NCBI GenBank assembly: GCA_003635185.1
Contig: PYJA01000095.1
Location: 18,662-71,941, forward strand
Direction of reading: 5' to 3'
Length of the DNA stretch: 53,280 bases
From: Candidatus Poribacteria bacterium
GTDB lineage: Bacteria > Poribacteria > WGA-4E > WGA-3G
Under the pieces are notes generated by a model. That model searched no databases and had not been told where the DNA came from. It worked only from the letters and a program-made list of their open reading frames with translations. This document shows, in pieces, positions 8,065 to 15,884 of the stretch (position 1 is the stretch's first letter; each line of letters starts with the position of its first letter). The position numbers were made by a program, and so were the translations under genes.

Positions 8065-8392
8065 CTTCAGAGCTGTCGGCTATTTTATCAGTCCCTGCTG
8101 ATGCGCCTTCTGGTTCAACGAGACCATCCATTAGCCCTTCAAGCTGCCGTCGGATTCCAGCCCGTTCCTCTTCAGTGGCTAACCGTGCAAGCTCGGATGC
8201 TTCTCGTAAGTCACTATTAAGACTTTCCAGCTCTTGAATTTTTGCGTCACGTTGTACCAAATTGCTGTTGAGCCGAGCAATTTCAGCTTCAAGCTCCAGT
8301 TTTTCATCTCTTAATTTTTTAACGGTCGAAATGGCAAGGTCTACATGCTCTTCAAGAAGAGACACTACATTTTTCCCTGTTGTTTCAGACAT
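8036..8392 (-). CDS. small coiled-coil protein
   Basis: 118 residues. Residues 10-60 form a continuous coiled coil (LRDEKLELEAEIARL and QRDAKIQELESL), followed by a second charged helix and an acidic tail. It resembles ZapB-like or other short septal/scaffold coiled-coil proteins only in general shape, so I assign no function. A strong ribosome site, AGGAGG, lies 5 bases before ATG 8392. The gene overlaps the glycosyltransferase start, so the two are an operon. Confidence 0.65.
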   Translation of the reverse strand: MSETTGKNVVSLLEEHVDLAISTVKKLRDEKLELEAEIARLNSNLVQRDAKIQELESLNSDLREASELARLATEEERAGIRRQLEGLMDGLVEPEGASAGTDKIADSSEDEVLFKAKS

Positions 8393-8462
8393 TGAATCCT
8401 CCTAAATATACTTTTGACTAATCTCTATTATACCAACATTAACGTGATTCGTCTTGCTAAGT

Positions 8463-8482
8463 GTGTGGTTAGGAAACCGCAC
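8463..8482. repeat. short hairpin repeat with GGTTTCCTAACC-type core
   Basis: GTGTGGTT and AACCGCAC flank the loop AGGA: an 8-bp stem with one G-T pair. On the other strand the core reads GGTTTCCTAACC, the same core as the hairpin inside the element at 15885-16001. It lies between the divergently spaced 3' end of ogg and the coiled-coil gene and has no T tract. Confidence 0.45.
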
Positions 8483-8592
8483 CTACCGAAAAAATAGATT
8501 CCGTTAATTTGGTATTATTGACAACGCATATCATAAATGCGATTTGTTAGGGTTATTCTGATGATATTCACAGCTGTGAAAACTCAAATTGA

Positions 8593-9504
8593 TTATCTTT
8601 TCTTATCACGCAATGCCAGATGTTCAGCATCTGCCCAGTCAGGTTGATTTTGGGCATAGTGAAATAGATATTGTTGTGCATATCCGACAAATTCACCGAA
8701 ATAGTTTTTAGCAAATTCTTGAATTTCACGTGACGTTGCGCGTTTACGAAGATATACACGTTCAAAAATCCGTTTTATCCAGACATCAATAGGCAATGCT
8801 GTTAGGTGTCCAAGAGAAAAAAGACAGATACAATCGGCGACTTTTTCGCCGATTCCTTCTAATTTTATCAATTCCTGTTTTGCTTCCGGATAATCCATCC
8901 GTTTGAGTGCCTCAAGTTCAAGTTTTCCGTTGGCAACGGTGCTTGCTGCATTCCACAAATAACGTGCACGGTATCCGGTGCCGCAGGCAAAAATTTCGTC
9001 AACACCTGCATCCGCGAGTGTTTGCGGTAAAGGAAAAGTGTAATCCACGTAACCGTCAAACGCCAACCTCTGCCCGAAACGTTCAGAAAGTAATTGGATA
9101 ATGCTGCGGATACGTGCCATGTTATTGTTTTGCGATAAGATAAACGACGCGATAGTTTCCCATAATTCCTGATTCAGAAGACGCATTCCCCAGAACCGAT
9201 TTATTGCTTGCTCAATGTAAGCATCAACGTTCACTGCAGCTAAAATTGATCCCAAATCTCTGTGTAGATCAAGATAGTGATGCAAGTGCTCTGTGGCAAT
9301 TGGTTTGCCTTTTGAGCTATCTATAATTAAGGTATCCCCTCTTTGCTGGATTTTGAGTATCTGTGCTTCAACGACACCAAAATACGCGTCATCCACTCGG
9401 TTCCACCGAAATGACTGTCCAGATTCTAAGGTAAATTTTAGGTTAAAATCTGTCACATGCTGTATACATATTTGACGTTGATTCGCGACATTATCTATCT
9501 TCAT
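8593..9504 (-). CDS. ogg: 8-oxoguanine DNA glycosylase
   Basis: A 303-residue base-excision repair enzyme of the OGG1 type that removes 8-oxoguanine and nicks the strand as an AP lyase. The N-terminal domain has GQSFRW; the helix-hairpin-helix motif LEGIGEKVADCICL carries catalytic Lys (about 221), and PIDVWIKRI has the catalytic Asp (about 240), matching human OGG1 Lys249/Asp268 in spacing and context. I chose ATG 9504 with AAGAG upstream rather than the GTG two codons earlier. A three-domain OGG1 is less common in bacteria than MutM. It is transcribed away from the foldase gene. Confidence 0.88.
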   Translation of the reverse strand: MKIDNVANQRQICIQHVTDFNLKFTLESGQSFRWNRVDDAYFGVVEAQILKIQQRGDTLIIDSSKGKPIATEHLHHYLDLHRDLGSILAAVNVDAYIEQAINRFWGMRLLNQELWETIASFILSQNNNMARIRSIIQLLSERFGQRLAFDGYVDYTFPLPQTLADAGVDEIFACGTGYRARYLWNAASTVANGKLELEALKRMDYPEAKQELIKLEGIGEKVADCICLFSLGHLTALPIDVWIKRIFERVYLRKRATSREIQEFAKNYFGEFVGYAQQYLFHYAQNQPDWADAEHLALRDKKR

Positions 9505-9569
9505 TGGCACTCTTAAACGAAATTATATGTTAAAACACAACAAAATGCAAGTGTTAAACTAAAAAATTA

Positions 9570-9598
9570 TTGAAAAATACTTTACTATAGAGTATCAT
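9570..9598 (+). promoter_or_regulatory. sigma70-like promoter of the foldase gene
   Basis: TTGAAA at 9570-9575, 17-base spacer, TATCAT at 9593-9598. It lies upstream of the element at 9620-9780, so that element is transcribed as part of the leader. Confidence 0.6.
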
Positions 9599-9619
9599 TA
9601 AAGGTAGTATAATTCAAAT

Positions 9620-9781
9620 AGGACTTACGCATTCCCCCTTGATAAGGGGGCAGGGGGGTTAAATTGTCCGATATTTCAGTGTTTTTAGTCTTTTTATCTC
9701 CCCATACGCTATCGCTATGGGGGCCCGCCCCCTAAATCCCCCTTATCAAGGGGGACTTTAAGAGAAAATGTGTAAGTCCTG
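9620..9781. mobile_element. MITE family A, about 161 bp, in the leader of the foldase gene
   Basis: The ends AGGACTTAC (9620-9628) and GTAAGTCCT (9772-9780) are inverted. Inside are a second inverted pair, CCCCCTTGATAAGGGGG and CCCCCTTATCAAGGGGG. The direct repeat TCAAAT flanks it at 9614-9619 and 9782-9787, consistent with a target-site duplication. No protein is encoded. The insertion lies between the promoter at 9570-9598 and the ribosome site of the foldase gene. Confidence 0.75.
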
Positions 9782-9806
9782 TCAAATTGAGGAGAGAAGA
9801 TTACAG

Positions 9807-11774
9807 ATGATTATCTTTCTACGGGAAAAATTTATTGCCCAAATCTTTATGTGGGTCATTGCGATTGTCTTCGTCATCGGGTCAATTATGCTTTACAGCG
9901 GCTCAAGCGGTGGACGCAGTCAGGGAGCTGAGGCAGAAGTCGTCCTTAGAATTGATGCGTTAGAAGTAACAAGAGGTGATTTTGATAGTATGGTCTCGGA
10001 CCAGATGCGGCAACAACAGAACCAAAGGTTTGGTCCTCCACGCGACGAGAAACAGACAGAAAAAGATATTATTAATTCCTTGGTAAAACGGGCAATTGAA
10101 GGGAGTGCAAGAATTAGCGATGCAGAAATTGAACATTATATTCGAAGCGATGAAAACCGAGTTCAACTGTATAATCAAATCGGGGCCGGGGTAGCAAACT
10201 GGTATAAGTTTCAACTTAGTGCCGCAACGCTCCGAGATAATGTCCAAAACCTTGAATTGGTTACCGATACAGAGGCTGAACAAGCTTATCAGCTTGAAGC
10301 AGACAAGGCAAAAATAAAATTTATTGAATTTCGGCACAGCGACTATGTTTCAACTGCCAATGTAGATGACGCAGAAGCGGTAACGTTTTTTCAGGAAAAT
10401 CCGAACGACTATAAAACTGATGAGCAGGTAAACGTTAGATTTATCAAAATTAATCCTGCTGACTTCGTCTCACAATCAGATATTGAAACGTATTACGCTG
10501 AGAATCAGAGCGAATTCATGACTCAGGAGCTTGTCAAAGCGCGGCATATTTTGAAAAAGTTCTCAGACCCAAACAATGTTACTGATGAACAAAAAGCAGA
10601 AACGAAAAAAACTGCAGAAGAATTACTTAAAACCGTCAATGCTGAATTGGCAGCTGGGGCATCGTTTGCGGATTTAGCGAAAACACATTCAGACGGCCCC
10701 TCTCGTGAAGATGGCGGTGCATTAGGGGGTAGTATACCGCACCTCCCCCCTGGTAAGTATTTTGGGCGCGGGCAAATGGTAAAACCGTTTGAAGAAGCGT
10801 GTTTTGATATATTAAAACCTGGGGAAGTAAGTGATCTTGTTGAAACAAGATTTGGATATCATATTATCCAATTGGAAGAAAAGCATGCGCCAACACTTAA
10901 ACCATTCCTTGAAGTAGAAAGCGAAATCAGAACCAAGCTGATTCAAATCAATGGCGTGGATAATGCAAAAGAGGTGGCTGAAGACCTACTCTTTGAAATT
11001 GAGGTTGAGGATTATGAAACTGCCATCGGACTTGATAGGTATAAAGAACTGTCACTTGCTGTGGGGGAAACAGATTTTTTCAGTAAAGATGCCAGGCAAA
11101 TTCCGAATATCGGATCACCAGTTGGCTACCGAGGATTTAATGAGGAAGTTTTTGATATGGAAGTAGGCGTGACGAAAACAATTGAAACAAAAGGTTTTGG
11201 CGGAGATGTTACAGCCTATTTTGTTGCAACTGTTCTTGGGAAAAAATCTGCTGCTATTCCTGAATTTGAGGACGTTAAAGCAAAAGTTATTGAGGATTTA
11301 CGTAAGAAAAAAGCCAAAGAGAGTGCTTTTGCAGATGCGCAAAATCTGTTTAATCAACGGACAGATAGCGAGTCTTTAGATGATTTGGTAAAAAAATATA
11401 AAGCACCTGAAGGGACAACTGAAGACCAGAAATCTGTTCAAGAGAGCAACCTATTTAATCGGACACCTGGAAGACACTACGTTTCTGGTATGGGTGATTC
11501 AAAGGAAGTGATGTTCGCTGCGTTTAAAATGTCTGTAGGGGATGTCGGTGGACCATTTAGAGGTACCGAATCGATCACAGGAGACGTATCGGTTTACCTC
11601 ATTGAATTAGTCGAACGCGTAGAACCTGATGTAGAATTGTTCCGAACGGATCCTGTACAAAAGGCACAACGTTATCAGACACTTCTTCAGGACAAGAAGA
11701 ATGGGGCATGGGATAATTGGTTTGCTGCACGAAAAAAAGCTGCGAATGTCTGGATTCATGAAGACTATCGCTAA
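9807..11774 (+). CDS. PpiD/SurA-like membrane-anchored peptidyl-prolyl isomerase
   Basis: A 655-residue periplasmic foldase. Residues 12-32 are a single N-terminal membrane anchor, followed by a SurA_N-type chaperone region and a parvulin (PPIC) domain at about 243-345 with VKARHILKKF, ASFADLAKTHSDGPS, GGALGG and FGYHIIQLEE. The C-terminal part is a second chaperone-like region. It should catalyse proline isomerisation and help outer-membrane and secreted proteins fold. I chose ATG 9807, with GAGGAG/GAAG upstream and the typical FLREKF beginning; the longer frame starts inside the inserted MITE. Its stop overlaps the convergent mqnC stop by 4 bases. Confidence 0.85.
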   Translation: MIIFLREKFIAQIFMWVIAIVFVIGSIMLYSGSSGGRSQGAEAEVVLRIDALEVTRGDFDSMVSDQMRQQQNQRFGPPRDEKQTEKDIINSLVKRAIEGSARISDAEIEHYIRSDENRVQLYNQIGAGVANWYKFQLSAATLRDNVQNLELVTDTEAEQAYQLEADKAKIKFIEFRHSDYVSTANVDDAEAVTFFQENPNDYKTDEQVNVRFIKINPADFVSQSDIETYYAENQSEFMTQELVKARHILKKFSDPNNVTDEQKAETKKTAEELLKTVNAELAAGASFADLAKTHSDGPSREDGGALGGSIPHLPPGKYFGRGQMVKPFEEACFDILKPGEVSDLVETRFGYHIIQLEEKHAPTLKPFLEVESEIRTKLIQINGVDNAKEVAEDLLFEIEVEDYETAIGLDRYKELSLAVGETDFFSKDARQIPNIGSPVGYRGFNEEVFDMEVGVTKTIETKGFGGDVTAYFVATVLGKKSAAIPEFEDVKAKVIEDLRKKKAKESAFADAQNLFNQRTDSESLDDLVKKYKAPEGTTEDQKSVQESNLFNRTPGRHYVSGMGDSKEVMFAAFKMSVGDVGGPFRGTESITGDVSVYLIELVERVEPDVELFRTDPVQKAQRYQTLLQDKKNGAWDNWFAARKKAANVWIHEDYR

Positions 11775-12838
11775 TTAAGAATGTCATAGAAAAAGTTTCT
11801 GCGTTTCGGGACAAATCCTAATTCTGAGATAGTTCGTTCGATCTCCTCTATCGGCATACAATAGACGGTGCCAGCTTTGCTGACCACGTTTTCTTCTATC
11901 ATCGTTCCACCCATATCGTTGGCACCGAACTTGAGCGAGAGTTGGCCAATTTTGGGTCCCTGCGTAACCCACGACGACTGAAAGTTGTCAATGTTATCTA
12001 AAAACAAACGGGAGATCGCTAAAGTTTTTAGATACTCAAAACTACCAGCGGGTGGAATGTGTTCAAGTTCTGTGTTACTTGGCTGAAAAGACCAACAAAT
12101 AAATGCTGTAAACCCGCCTGTTTCATCTTGCAGATCGCGCAACCGCATTAAATGTTCCACGCGTTCAGCATAACTTTCGACGTGTCCATACATCATGGTA
12201 GCACTTGATTTGAGACCGATCACATGCCCCTGTCGCATGACTTCAAGCCACTCGTCCGCTGTACACTTTTTAGGGCTAATCTTGTTCCGGGCGTGATCGG
12301 TTAAGATTTCTGCGCCGCCACCGGGTATAGAGTCAAGTCCAGCATCGCGAAGACGGGTAAGGACTTCTCGCAATGACATGCGGTTGATCTTGGCGAACCA
12401 ATCCAGTTCGGGGGGCGAAAATCCGTGGATGTGTATTGGGTAGTTGGTTTTTATCCAACGGAGTAAATCTTCATACCATTCCAGTTTGAGTTTAGGGTGC
12501 AGTCCACCTTGCATTAGAATAAGTTTACCACCTAAATCAAGGGTTTCTTGGATTTTTTGTCCGAGTTCTTCACGTTCCATTACATAGGCATCAGGGTCTT
12601 TTCGGTGGCGGTAGAAGGCACAGAATTCGCAATCAACATAACACCAATTGGTATAGTTAATGTTTCTGTCAACAATGTAAGTGATATAGCCTTCTGGATG
12701 TTTTCGGTGTCGGATAACATCTGCGGCGTGTCCCAGCGCAAGCAGGTCATGACATTTAAAAAGCGTTAGTCCGTCATCAAAGTTTAAACGTTCCCCCGCA
12801 AGTACTTTTTCTAATATGGGTTGAATGGTACTATCCAT
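11771..12838 (-). CDS. mqnC: cyclic dehypoxanthinyl futalosine synthase
   Basis: A 355-residue radical SAM enzyme of the futalosine route to menaquinone. It converts dehypoxanthine futalosine to its cyclic form. The 4Fe-4S motif CYVDCEFC lies near residue 66, within VDRNINYTNWCYVDCEFCAF-type family sequence; LMQGGLHP, SIPGGGAEIL, SSWVTQGPKIGQ and FGANDMGGTMIEENVV are MqnC landmarks. I chose ATG 12838 with AAGGA upstream. No other mqn gene is in the window. Its presence predicts menaquinone respiration by the futalosine pathway. Confidence 0.92.
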   Translation of the reverse strand: MDSTIQPILEKVLAGERLNFDDGLTLFKCHDLLALGHAADVIRHRKHPEGYITYIVDRNINYTNWCYVDCEFCAFYRHRKDPDAYVMEREELGQKIQETLDLGGKLILMQGGLHPKLKLEWYEDLLRWIKTNYPIHIHGFSPPELDWFAKINRMSLREVLTRLRDAGLDSIPGGGAEILTDHARNKISPKKCTADEWLEVMRQGHVIGLKSSATMMYGHVESYAERVEHLMRLRDLQDETGGFTAFICWSFQPSNTELEHIPPAGSFEYLKTLAISRLFLDNIDNFQSSWVTQGPKIGQLSLKFGANDMGGTMIEENVVSKAGTVYCMPIEEIERTISELGFVPKRRNFFYDILN

Positions 12839-12918
12839 CAGTTTTATTATCCTTCTATAAGGTTCTTTACGTATATGAGATAATTCTAACATTTTATTAG
12901 GAATATGTCAAAATTAAT

Positions 12919-12947
12919 TTGACTTTGCTGAAGAAATTGGATATAAT
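12919..12947 (+). promoter_or_regulatory. sigma70-like promoter of rpoZ
   Basis: TTGACT at 12919-12924, 17-base spacer, TATAAT at 12942-12947, 35 bases before the rpoZ ATG. The region is also the divergent upstream region of mqnC. Confidence 0.75.
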
Positions 12948-12981
12948 TAAAAGTTGAGTCTTGAAAATTTGGAGAAAAACG

Positions 12982-13470
12982 ATGGCAATTGTCTACTTAG
13001 AAGAGTTAGGAAAACAGGTGTCGAATAAGTATTTAGCAGTTAACGTTATCGCAAAACGGGCGCGTGCATTAAATGATGAGCTTCTCGGAGCCGGTTTATC
13101 CAAAAAGCAGAAACCTGTATCTGTGGCAACAGAAGAATTGGCTGCAGGTGAACTAACATATAATACACTTGATCCAAATGCTTCGGAACCCGAGGCTGAA
13201 CTTATCTTCACTTCTGAATCTGATGGTTTTGATGCAGTAGATGGAGATGAACAGATTGCGGAACTCTTCGGTGAAAGTCTTACCGAAGCCAGTGACACTG
13301 ATGAAGATGTGGATGCCGAAGACATCGACACTGATACCGATGAAGATGTGGATGCCGAAGACATTGACACTGATGAAGATGTGAATGCCGAAGTCAGCGG
13401 TGCTGATACCGATGAAGATGTGGATGCCGAAGCCAGCGGTGCCGATGAAGATACCGATGATGGAGACTAA
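12982..13470 (+). CDS. rpoZ: RNA polymerase omega subunit with long acidic repeat tail
   Basis: 162 residues. The first 60 are a recognisable omega: KYLAVNVIAKRARALNDE and KPVSVATEELAAGELTY. Omega helps assemble and stabilise the beta-prime subunit. The normal length is 60-100; here an acidic tail of about 95 residues follows, containing tandem units (DEDVDAEDIDT and DEDVDAEASGA types) encoded by 33- and 39-base DNA repeats at 13300-13455. GGAG lies 8 bases before ATG 12982; a TTG seven codons earlier lacks support. The next genes are a tRNA cluster with its own promoter. Confidence 0.85.
   Translation: MAIVYLEELGKQVSNKYLAVNVIAKRARALNDELLGAGLSKKQKPVSVATEELAAGELTYNTLDPNASEPEAELIFTSESDGFDAVDGDEQIAELFGESLTEASDTDEDVDAEDIDTDTDEDVDAEDIDTDEDVNAEVSGADTDEDVDAEASGADEDTDDGD
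13300..13455 (+). repeat. in-frame 39/33-bp tandem repeats in the rpoZ tail
   Basis: Four units each beginning GATGAAGATGTG: 13300-13338 (39), 13339-13371 (33), 13372-13410 (39), 13411-13443 (33), then a partial unit to 13455. All are multiples of three, so copy-number change would keep the frame. Confidence 0.85.
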
Positions 13471-13490
13471 AACGCGATTAGGAGATTTTT

Positions 13491-13520
13491 TTGACAAATG
13501 CTTCTTAAAGCGTGTATACT
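13491..13520 (+). promoter_or_regulatory. sigma70-like promoter of the tRNA/ribosomal block
   Basis: TTGACA at 13491-13496, 18-base spacer, TATACT at 13515-13520, 32 bases before the first tRNA. Confidence 0.65.
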
Positions 13521-13552
13521 TTAAAAAGGATTGAAGAGCGGCACGGTTGCGT

Positions 13553-13624
13553 GCTGACGTGGCTCAATGGTAGAGCAAGTGATTTGTAATCACTAGGTTG
13601 GAGGTTCGATTCCTCTCGTCAGCT
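13553..13624 (+). tRNA. tRNA-Thr (anticodon TGT)
   Basis: 72 bases. Acceptor GCTGACG pairs with CGTCAGC, discriminator T. Anticodon arm AGTGA-TTTGTAA-TCACT gives anticodon TGT (reads ACA). CCA is not encoded. Confidence 0.95.
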
Positions 13625-13633
13625 TCCTATTTT

Positions 13634-13715
13634 GGGGGTGTGCTTGAGCGGTCAAAAAGGGCAGACTGTAAATCTGTTGGCTATGCCTACGGCGGTTCGA
13701 ATCCGTCCGCCCCCA
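13634..13715 (+). tRNA. tRNA-Tyr (anticodon GTA)
   Basis: 82 bases with a long variable arm. Acceptor GGGGGTG pairs with CGCCCCC, discriminator A. Anticodon arm GCAGA-CTGTAAA-TCTGT gives anticodon GTA. Confidence 0.95.
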
Positions 13716-13726
13716 TCCGTTTTTGT

Positions 13727-13799
13727 GCGGGAGTAGCTCAGCTGGTAGAGCATTGGCCTTCCAAGCCATGCGTCGCGGGTTCGAATCCCGTCTCCCGCT
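13727..13799 (+). tRNA. tRNA-Gly (anticodon TCC)
   Basis: 73 bases. Acceptor GCGGGAG pairs with CTCCCGC, discriminator T. The anticodon loop is CTTCCAA, anticodon TCC (reads GGA). The outermost anticodon-stem pair is T-T. Confidence 0.95.
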
Positions 13800-13817
13800 T
13801 GTGTGAGTTTATGATTT

Positions 13818-13893
<76 letters not shown>

Positions 13894-13917
13894 CCTATAA
13901 TAGTGAGGTAAGAAATT

Positions 13918-14070
13918 ATGCCGAGAGACATTGTAACTTTAGCATGCGATGCATGTAAACGACGGAATTATGTAACAACACGGAATCGACGGACACAGCA
14001 GGATCGGTATGAGCGGAAAAAATATTGCCGTTTCTGTCGAAAACATACACTGCATAAGGAGACACGATAG
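13918..14070 (+). CDS. rpmG: 50S ribosomal protein L33
   Basis: A 50-residue ribosomal protein read directly from the sequence: it begins [20 protein letters not shown], contains a second pair CRFC, and ends HTLHKETR. The two CxxC pairs make it a zinc-binding form of L33. GAGGTAAG lies 7 bases before the ATG. It sits between tRNA-Thr and tRNA-Trp, the usual place for rpmG ahead of secE-nusG. Confidence 0.93.
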   Translation: MPRDIVTLACDACKRRNYVTTRNRRTQQDRYERKKYCRFCRKHTLHKETR

Positions 14071-14083
14071 ACTTTATGTCCAT

Positions 14084-14157
14084 AGGCCAGTAGCTCGAAC
14101 TGGTAGAGCGCCGGTCTCCAAAACCGGATGTTGGGGGTTCGAATCCCTCCTGGCCTG
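14084..14157 (+). tRNA. tRNA-Trp (anticodon CCA)
   Basis: 74 bases. Acceptor AGGCCAG pairs with CTGGCCT, discriminator G. Anticodon arm CCGGT-CTCCAAA-ACCGG gives anticodon CCA. It lies directly before secE, a widely conserved order. Confidence 0.95.
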
Positions 14158-14166
14158 CCTTTTATC

Positions 14167-14541
14167 ATGATAGCACGAATTAAAAATTACATTCAAAACA
14201 TACTTTTAGAATGGCAGAAGGTATCTAAACCTGACATGGAACAGGTGCGGGGCAGTACAGTTGTAGTTTTAATTGCTTCTGCAATTTTGGGCGCTTTCAT
14301 CTGGCTTGTTGACGGTAGTTCTGGACAACCTACATGGAAATGGCCCGCTGAATTGATCCTTGTTGCAATTCCTATCGTCGTTTTTTGGCTTAGTAAAGGC
14401 TTAGAAAACCGTCGGTTACTTGCAACAGCTATAGCATGTATTCCTTTAGTCGTTGTTCTTGTTAGTCAATACATTATTCAACCTGAAGATCCACTTGCAG
14501 GGTTCGGAATGTCTTTTTTAAGGAATATTTTTCTCCGCTAA
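14167..14541 (+). CDS. secE: preprotein translocase subunit SecE, with two extra membrane segments
   Basis: A 124-residue protein in the secE position (tRNA-Trp, secE, nusG). SecE clamps the SecY channel. Residues 8-48 are the SecE core: an amphipathic helix ending WQKVSKPDMEQVRGST, then a membrane helix at 29-48. Two more predicted helices follow, at 60-78 and 84-104, before a short tail LAGFGMSFLRNIFLR. Most SecE proteins have one helix and about 60 residues; E. coli has three, but its extra two precede the core. I chose ATG 14167, nine bases after the tRNA; no clear ribosome site is visible. Confidence 0.8.
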   Translation: MIARIKNYIQNILLEWQKVSKPDMEQVRGSTVVVLIASAILGAFIWLVDGSSGQPTWKWPAELILVAIPIVVFWLSKGLENRRLLATAIACIPLVVVLVSQYIIQPEDPLAGFGMSFLRNIFLR

Positions 14542-14661
14542 TTTAAATGTCGGTGAGATTTCTTGTCATTCTCATACCTGTTTCGTGCGAAAAAAAGTTC
14601 ATTTGATTGAGCACCAACAAATTGTCATAGTTCTACTTCTGGCACTTTAGGAATTAAAATA

Positions 14662-15261
14662 ATGGAAATTGTCATGACTGGTTATTGGTATATTGTTCAG
14701 GTCTATACTGGACACGAAAAGAAAATACAGTCCAATCTTGAGAGACGTTTGTCATCCGATTCGGATAGTGATAAGGAACTTCAGGATGAAATTTTACAGG
14801 TTAACGTTCCGATCTCCACTACCGTAAAGAATGAAGATGGAAAACGCAAGGTGAGAAGCAGTCCTACTTATCCAGGGTATGTTCTTATCAATTCTCGGCA
14901 TGAAATTGGACCGCACTCAGAAAATTCGATTGGACAAAAAAGTTGGGCTTTTATTCAAGAAACCCCCGGCGTGATGCAATTTCTTGGAAATGCCAACAAT
15001 CCAAATGCCAATCCAATTCCACTTAGTTCGGAAGATGTAGAACGGATGTTGGAAAGTTCAACCGTTGAGGAACAGGAGCCGGTACCGGAGGTGACATTTG
15101 CTGTGGGTGATAAAGTTCGCGTTATTGAAGGGCCTTTCAGTACTTTCACCGCAGAAATTCTTGGAATAGATATGCAACGACAACGCTTAAGCCTCTCAAT
15201 TACAATCTTTGGGCGTTCAACACCTCTTGAATTGGGGTTCCTTGGAGTTGAAAGACTATAA
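14662..15261 (+). CDS. nusG: transcription termination/antitermination protein NusG
   Basis: A 199-residue NusG with an N-terminal NGN domain (YWYIVQVYTGHEKKIQSNL, TYPGYVLI, GVMQFLG) and a C-terminal KOW domain (GDKVRVIEGPF, ITIFGRSTPLEL). NusG binds RNA polymerase and couples it to Rho or the ribosome. The NGN domain has a short acidic insertion around residues 31-45. AGGA lies 9 bases upstream of ATG 14662; a second ATG at 14674 gives the more usual start MTGYWYIVQ. Both are possible. Confidence 0.93.
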   Translation: MEIVMTGYWYIVQVYTGHEKKIQSNLERRLSSDSDSDKELQDEILQVNVPISTTVKNEDGKRKVRSSPTYPGYVLINSRHEIGPHSENSIGQKSWAFIQETPGVMQFLGNANNPNANPIPLSSEDVERMLESSTVEEQEPVPEVTFAVGDKVRVIEGPFSTFTAEILGIDMQRQRLSLSITIFGRSTPLELGFLGVERL

Positions 15262-15265
15262 ATTT

Positions 15266-15417
15266 AACCCAAGTTGCTACCTATAAGTTTTAGACTTGAA
15301 AACACCTTCTTTCATGAAAAAATGCTGATAATTAGTGAATATTTGTAGCGTGAACTCCAGTTTGCACCCAAATATGCACAATCTGGCAGATTAGCTACTT
15401 ATGTGGCAACTTAGGTT
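15266..15417. mobile_element. MITE family B, copy 1, between nusG and rplK
   Basis: The left end AACCCAAGTTGCTACCTATA and the right end CTTATGTGGCAACTTAGGTT are imperfect inverted repeats. The same element occurs inverted at 46269-46421. TAAATTT occurs on both sides (15259-15265 and 15417-15423), consistent with target duplication. It separates nusG from rplK within what is normally a tight operon. Confidence 0.75.
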
Positions 15418-15448
15418 AAATTTAGTAAAGATACGGAGATATTAACAA

Positions 15449-15871
15449 ATGGCAAAAAAAGTGGCAGGTGAAGTCAAACTTCAGTTAGTATCCGGGCAGG
15501 CTACTCCACAACCACCAGTGGGGCCTAGTCTTGCGCCTTATGCGATTAACCTGCAGGAATTTATAAAAACCTTCAACGCGCAGACTCAGCAACAAAGTGG
15601 CATGGTTGTCACCACTATCATTACATGTTATAGTGATCGGTCCTTTACCTTCACAGTTAAATCGCCCCCAGCTGCGGTTCTGCTCAAATCTGCGGCGAAA
15701 ATTGCCAAAGGGTCTGGAGAACCAAATCGGAATAAGGTCGCCGCTGTGAGTCAGGCTCAGATTCGTGAAATTGCTGAAACGAAATTACCGGATCTTAATA
15801 CTACGGATATAGAAGCAGCAATTCGAATGGTTGAAGGCACAGCGCGAAGTATGGGTTTAACAATTAATTGA
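15449..15871 (+). CDS. rplK: 50S ribosomal protein L11
   Basis: A 140-residue L11 of normal length, part of the GTPase-associated centre with L10 and L7/L12. Landmarks are [20 protein letters not shown] (N-terminal), the [14 protein letters not shown] segment and the C-terminal rRNA-binding [16 protein letters not shown] lies 11 bases before the ATG. It is separated from nusG by MITE B and from rplA by another element. Confidence 0.97.
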   Translation: MAKKVAGEVKLQLVSGQATPQPPVGPSLAPYAINLQEFIKTFNAQTQQQSGMVVTTIITCYSDRSFTFTVKSPPAAVLLKSAAKIAKGSGEPNRNKVAAVSQAQIREIAETKLPDLNTTDIEAAIRMVEGTARSMGLTIN

Positions 15872-15884
15872 TGCTTCGGTTACC

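Noticed and set aside
13300-13455. Possible CRISPR-like array
   Set aside because: The repeats are in frame inside rpoZ, contiguous, and have no unique spacers.
13153-13497. Minus-strand frames with IHIFIG or SMSSAST repeats
   Set aside because: They are antisense readings of the acidic repeats of rpoZ.
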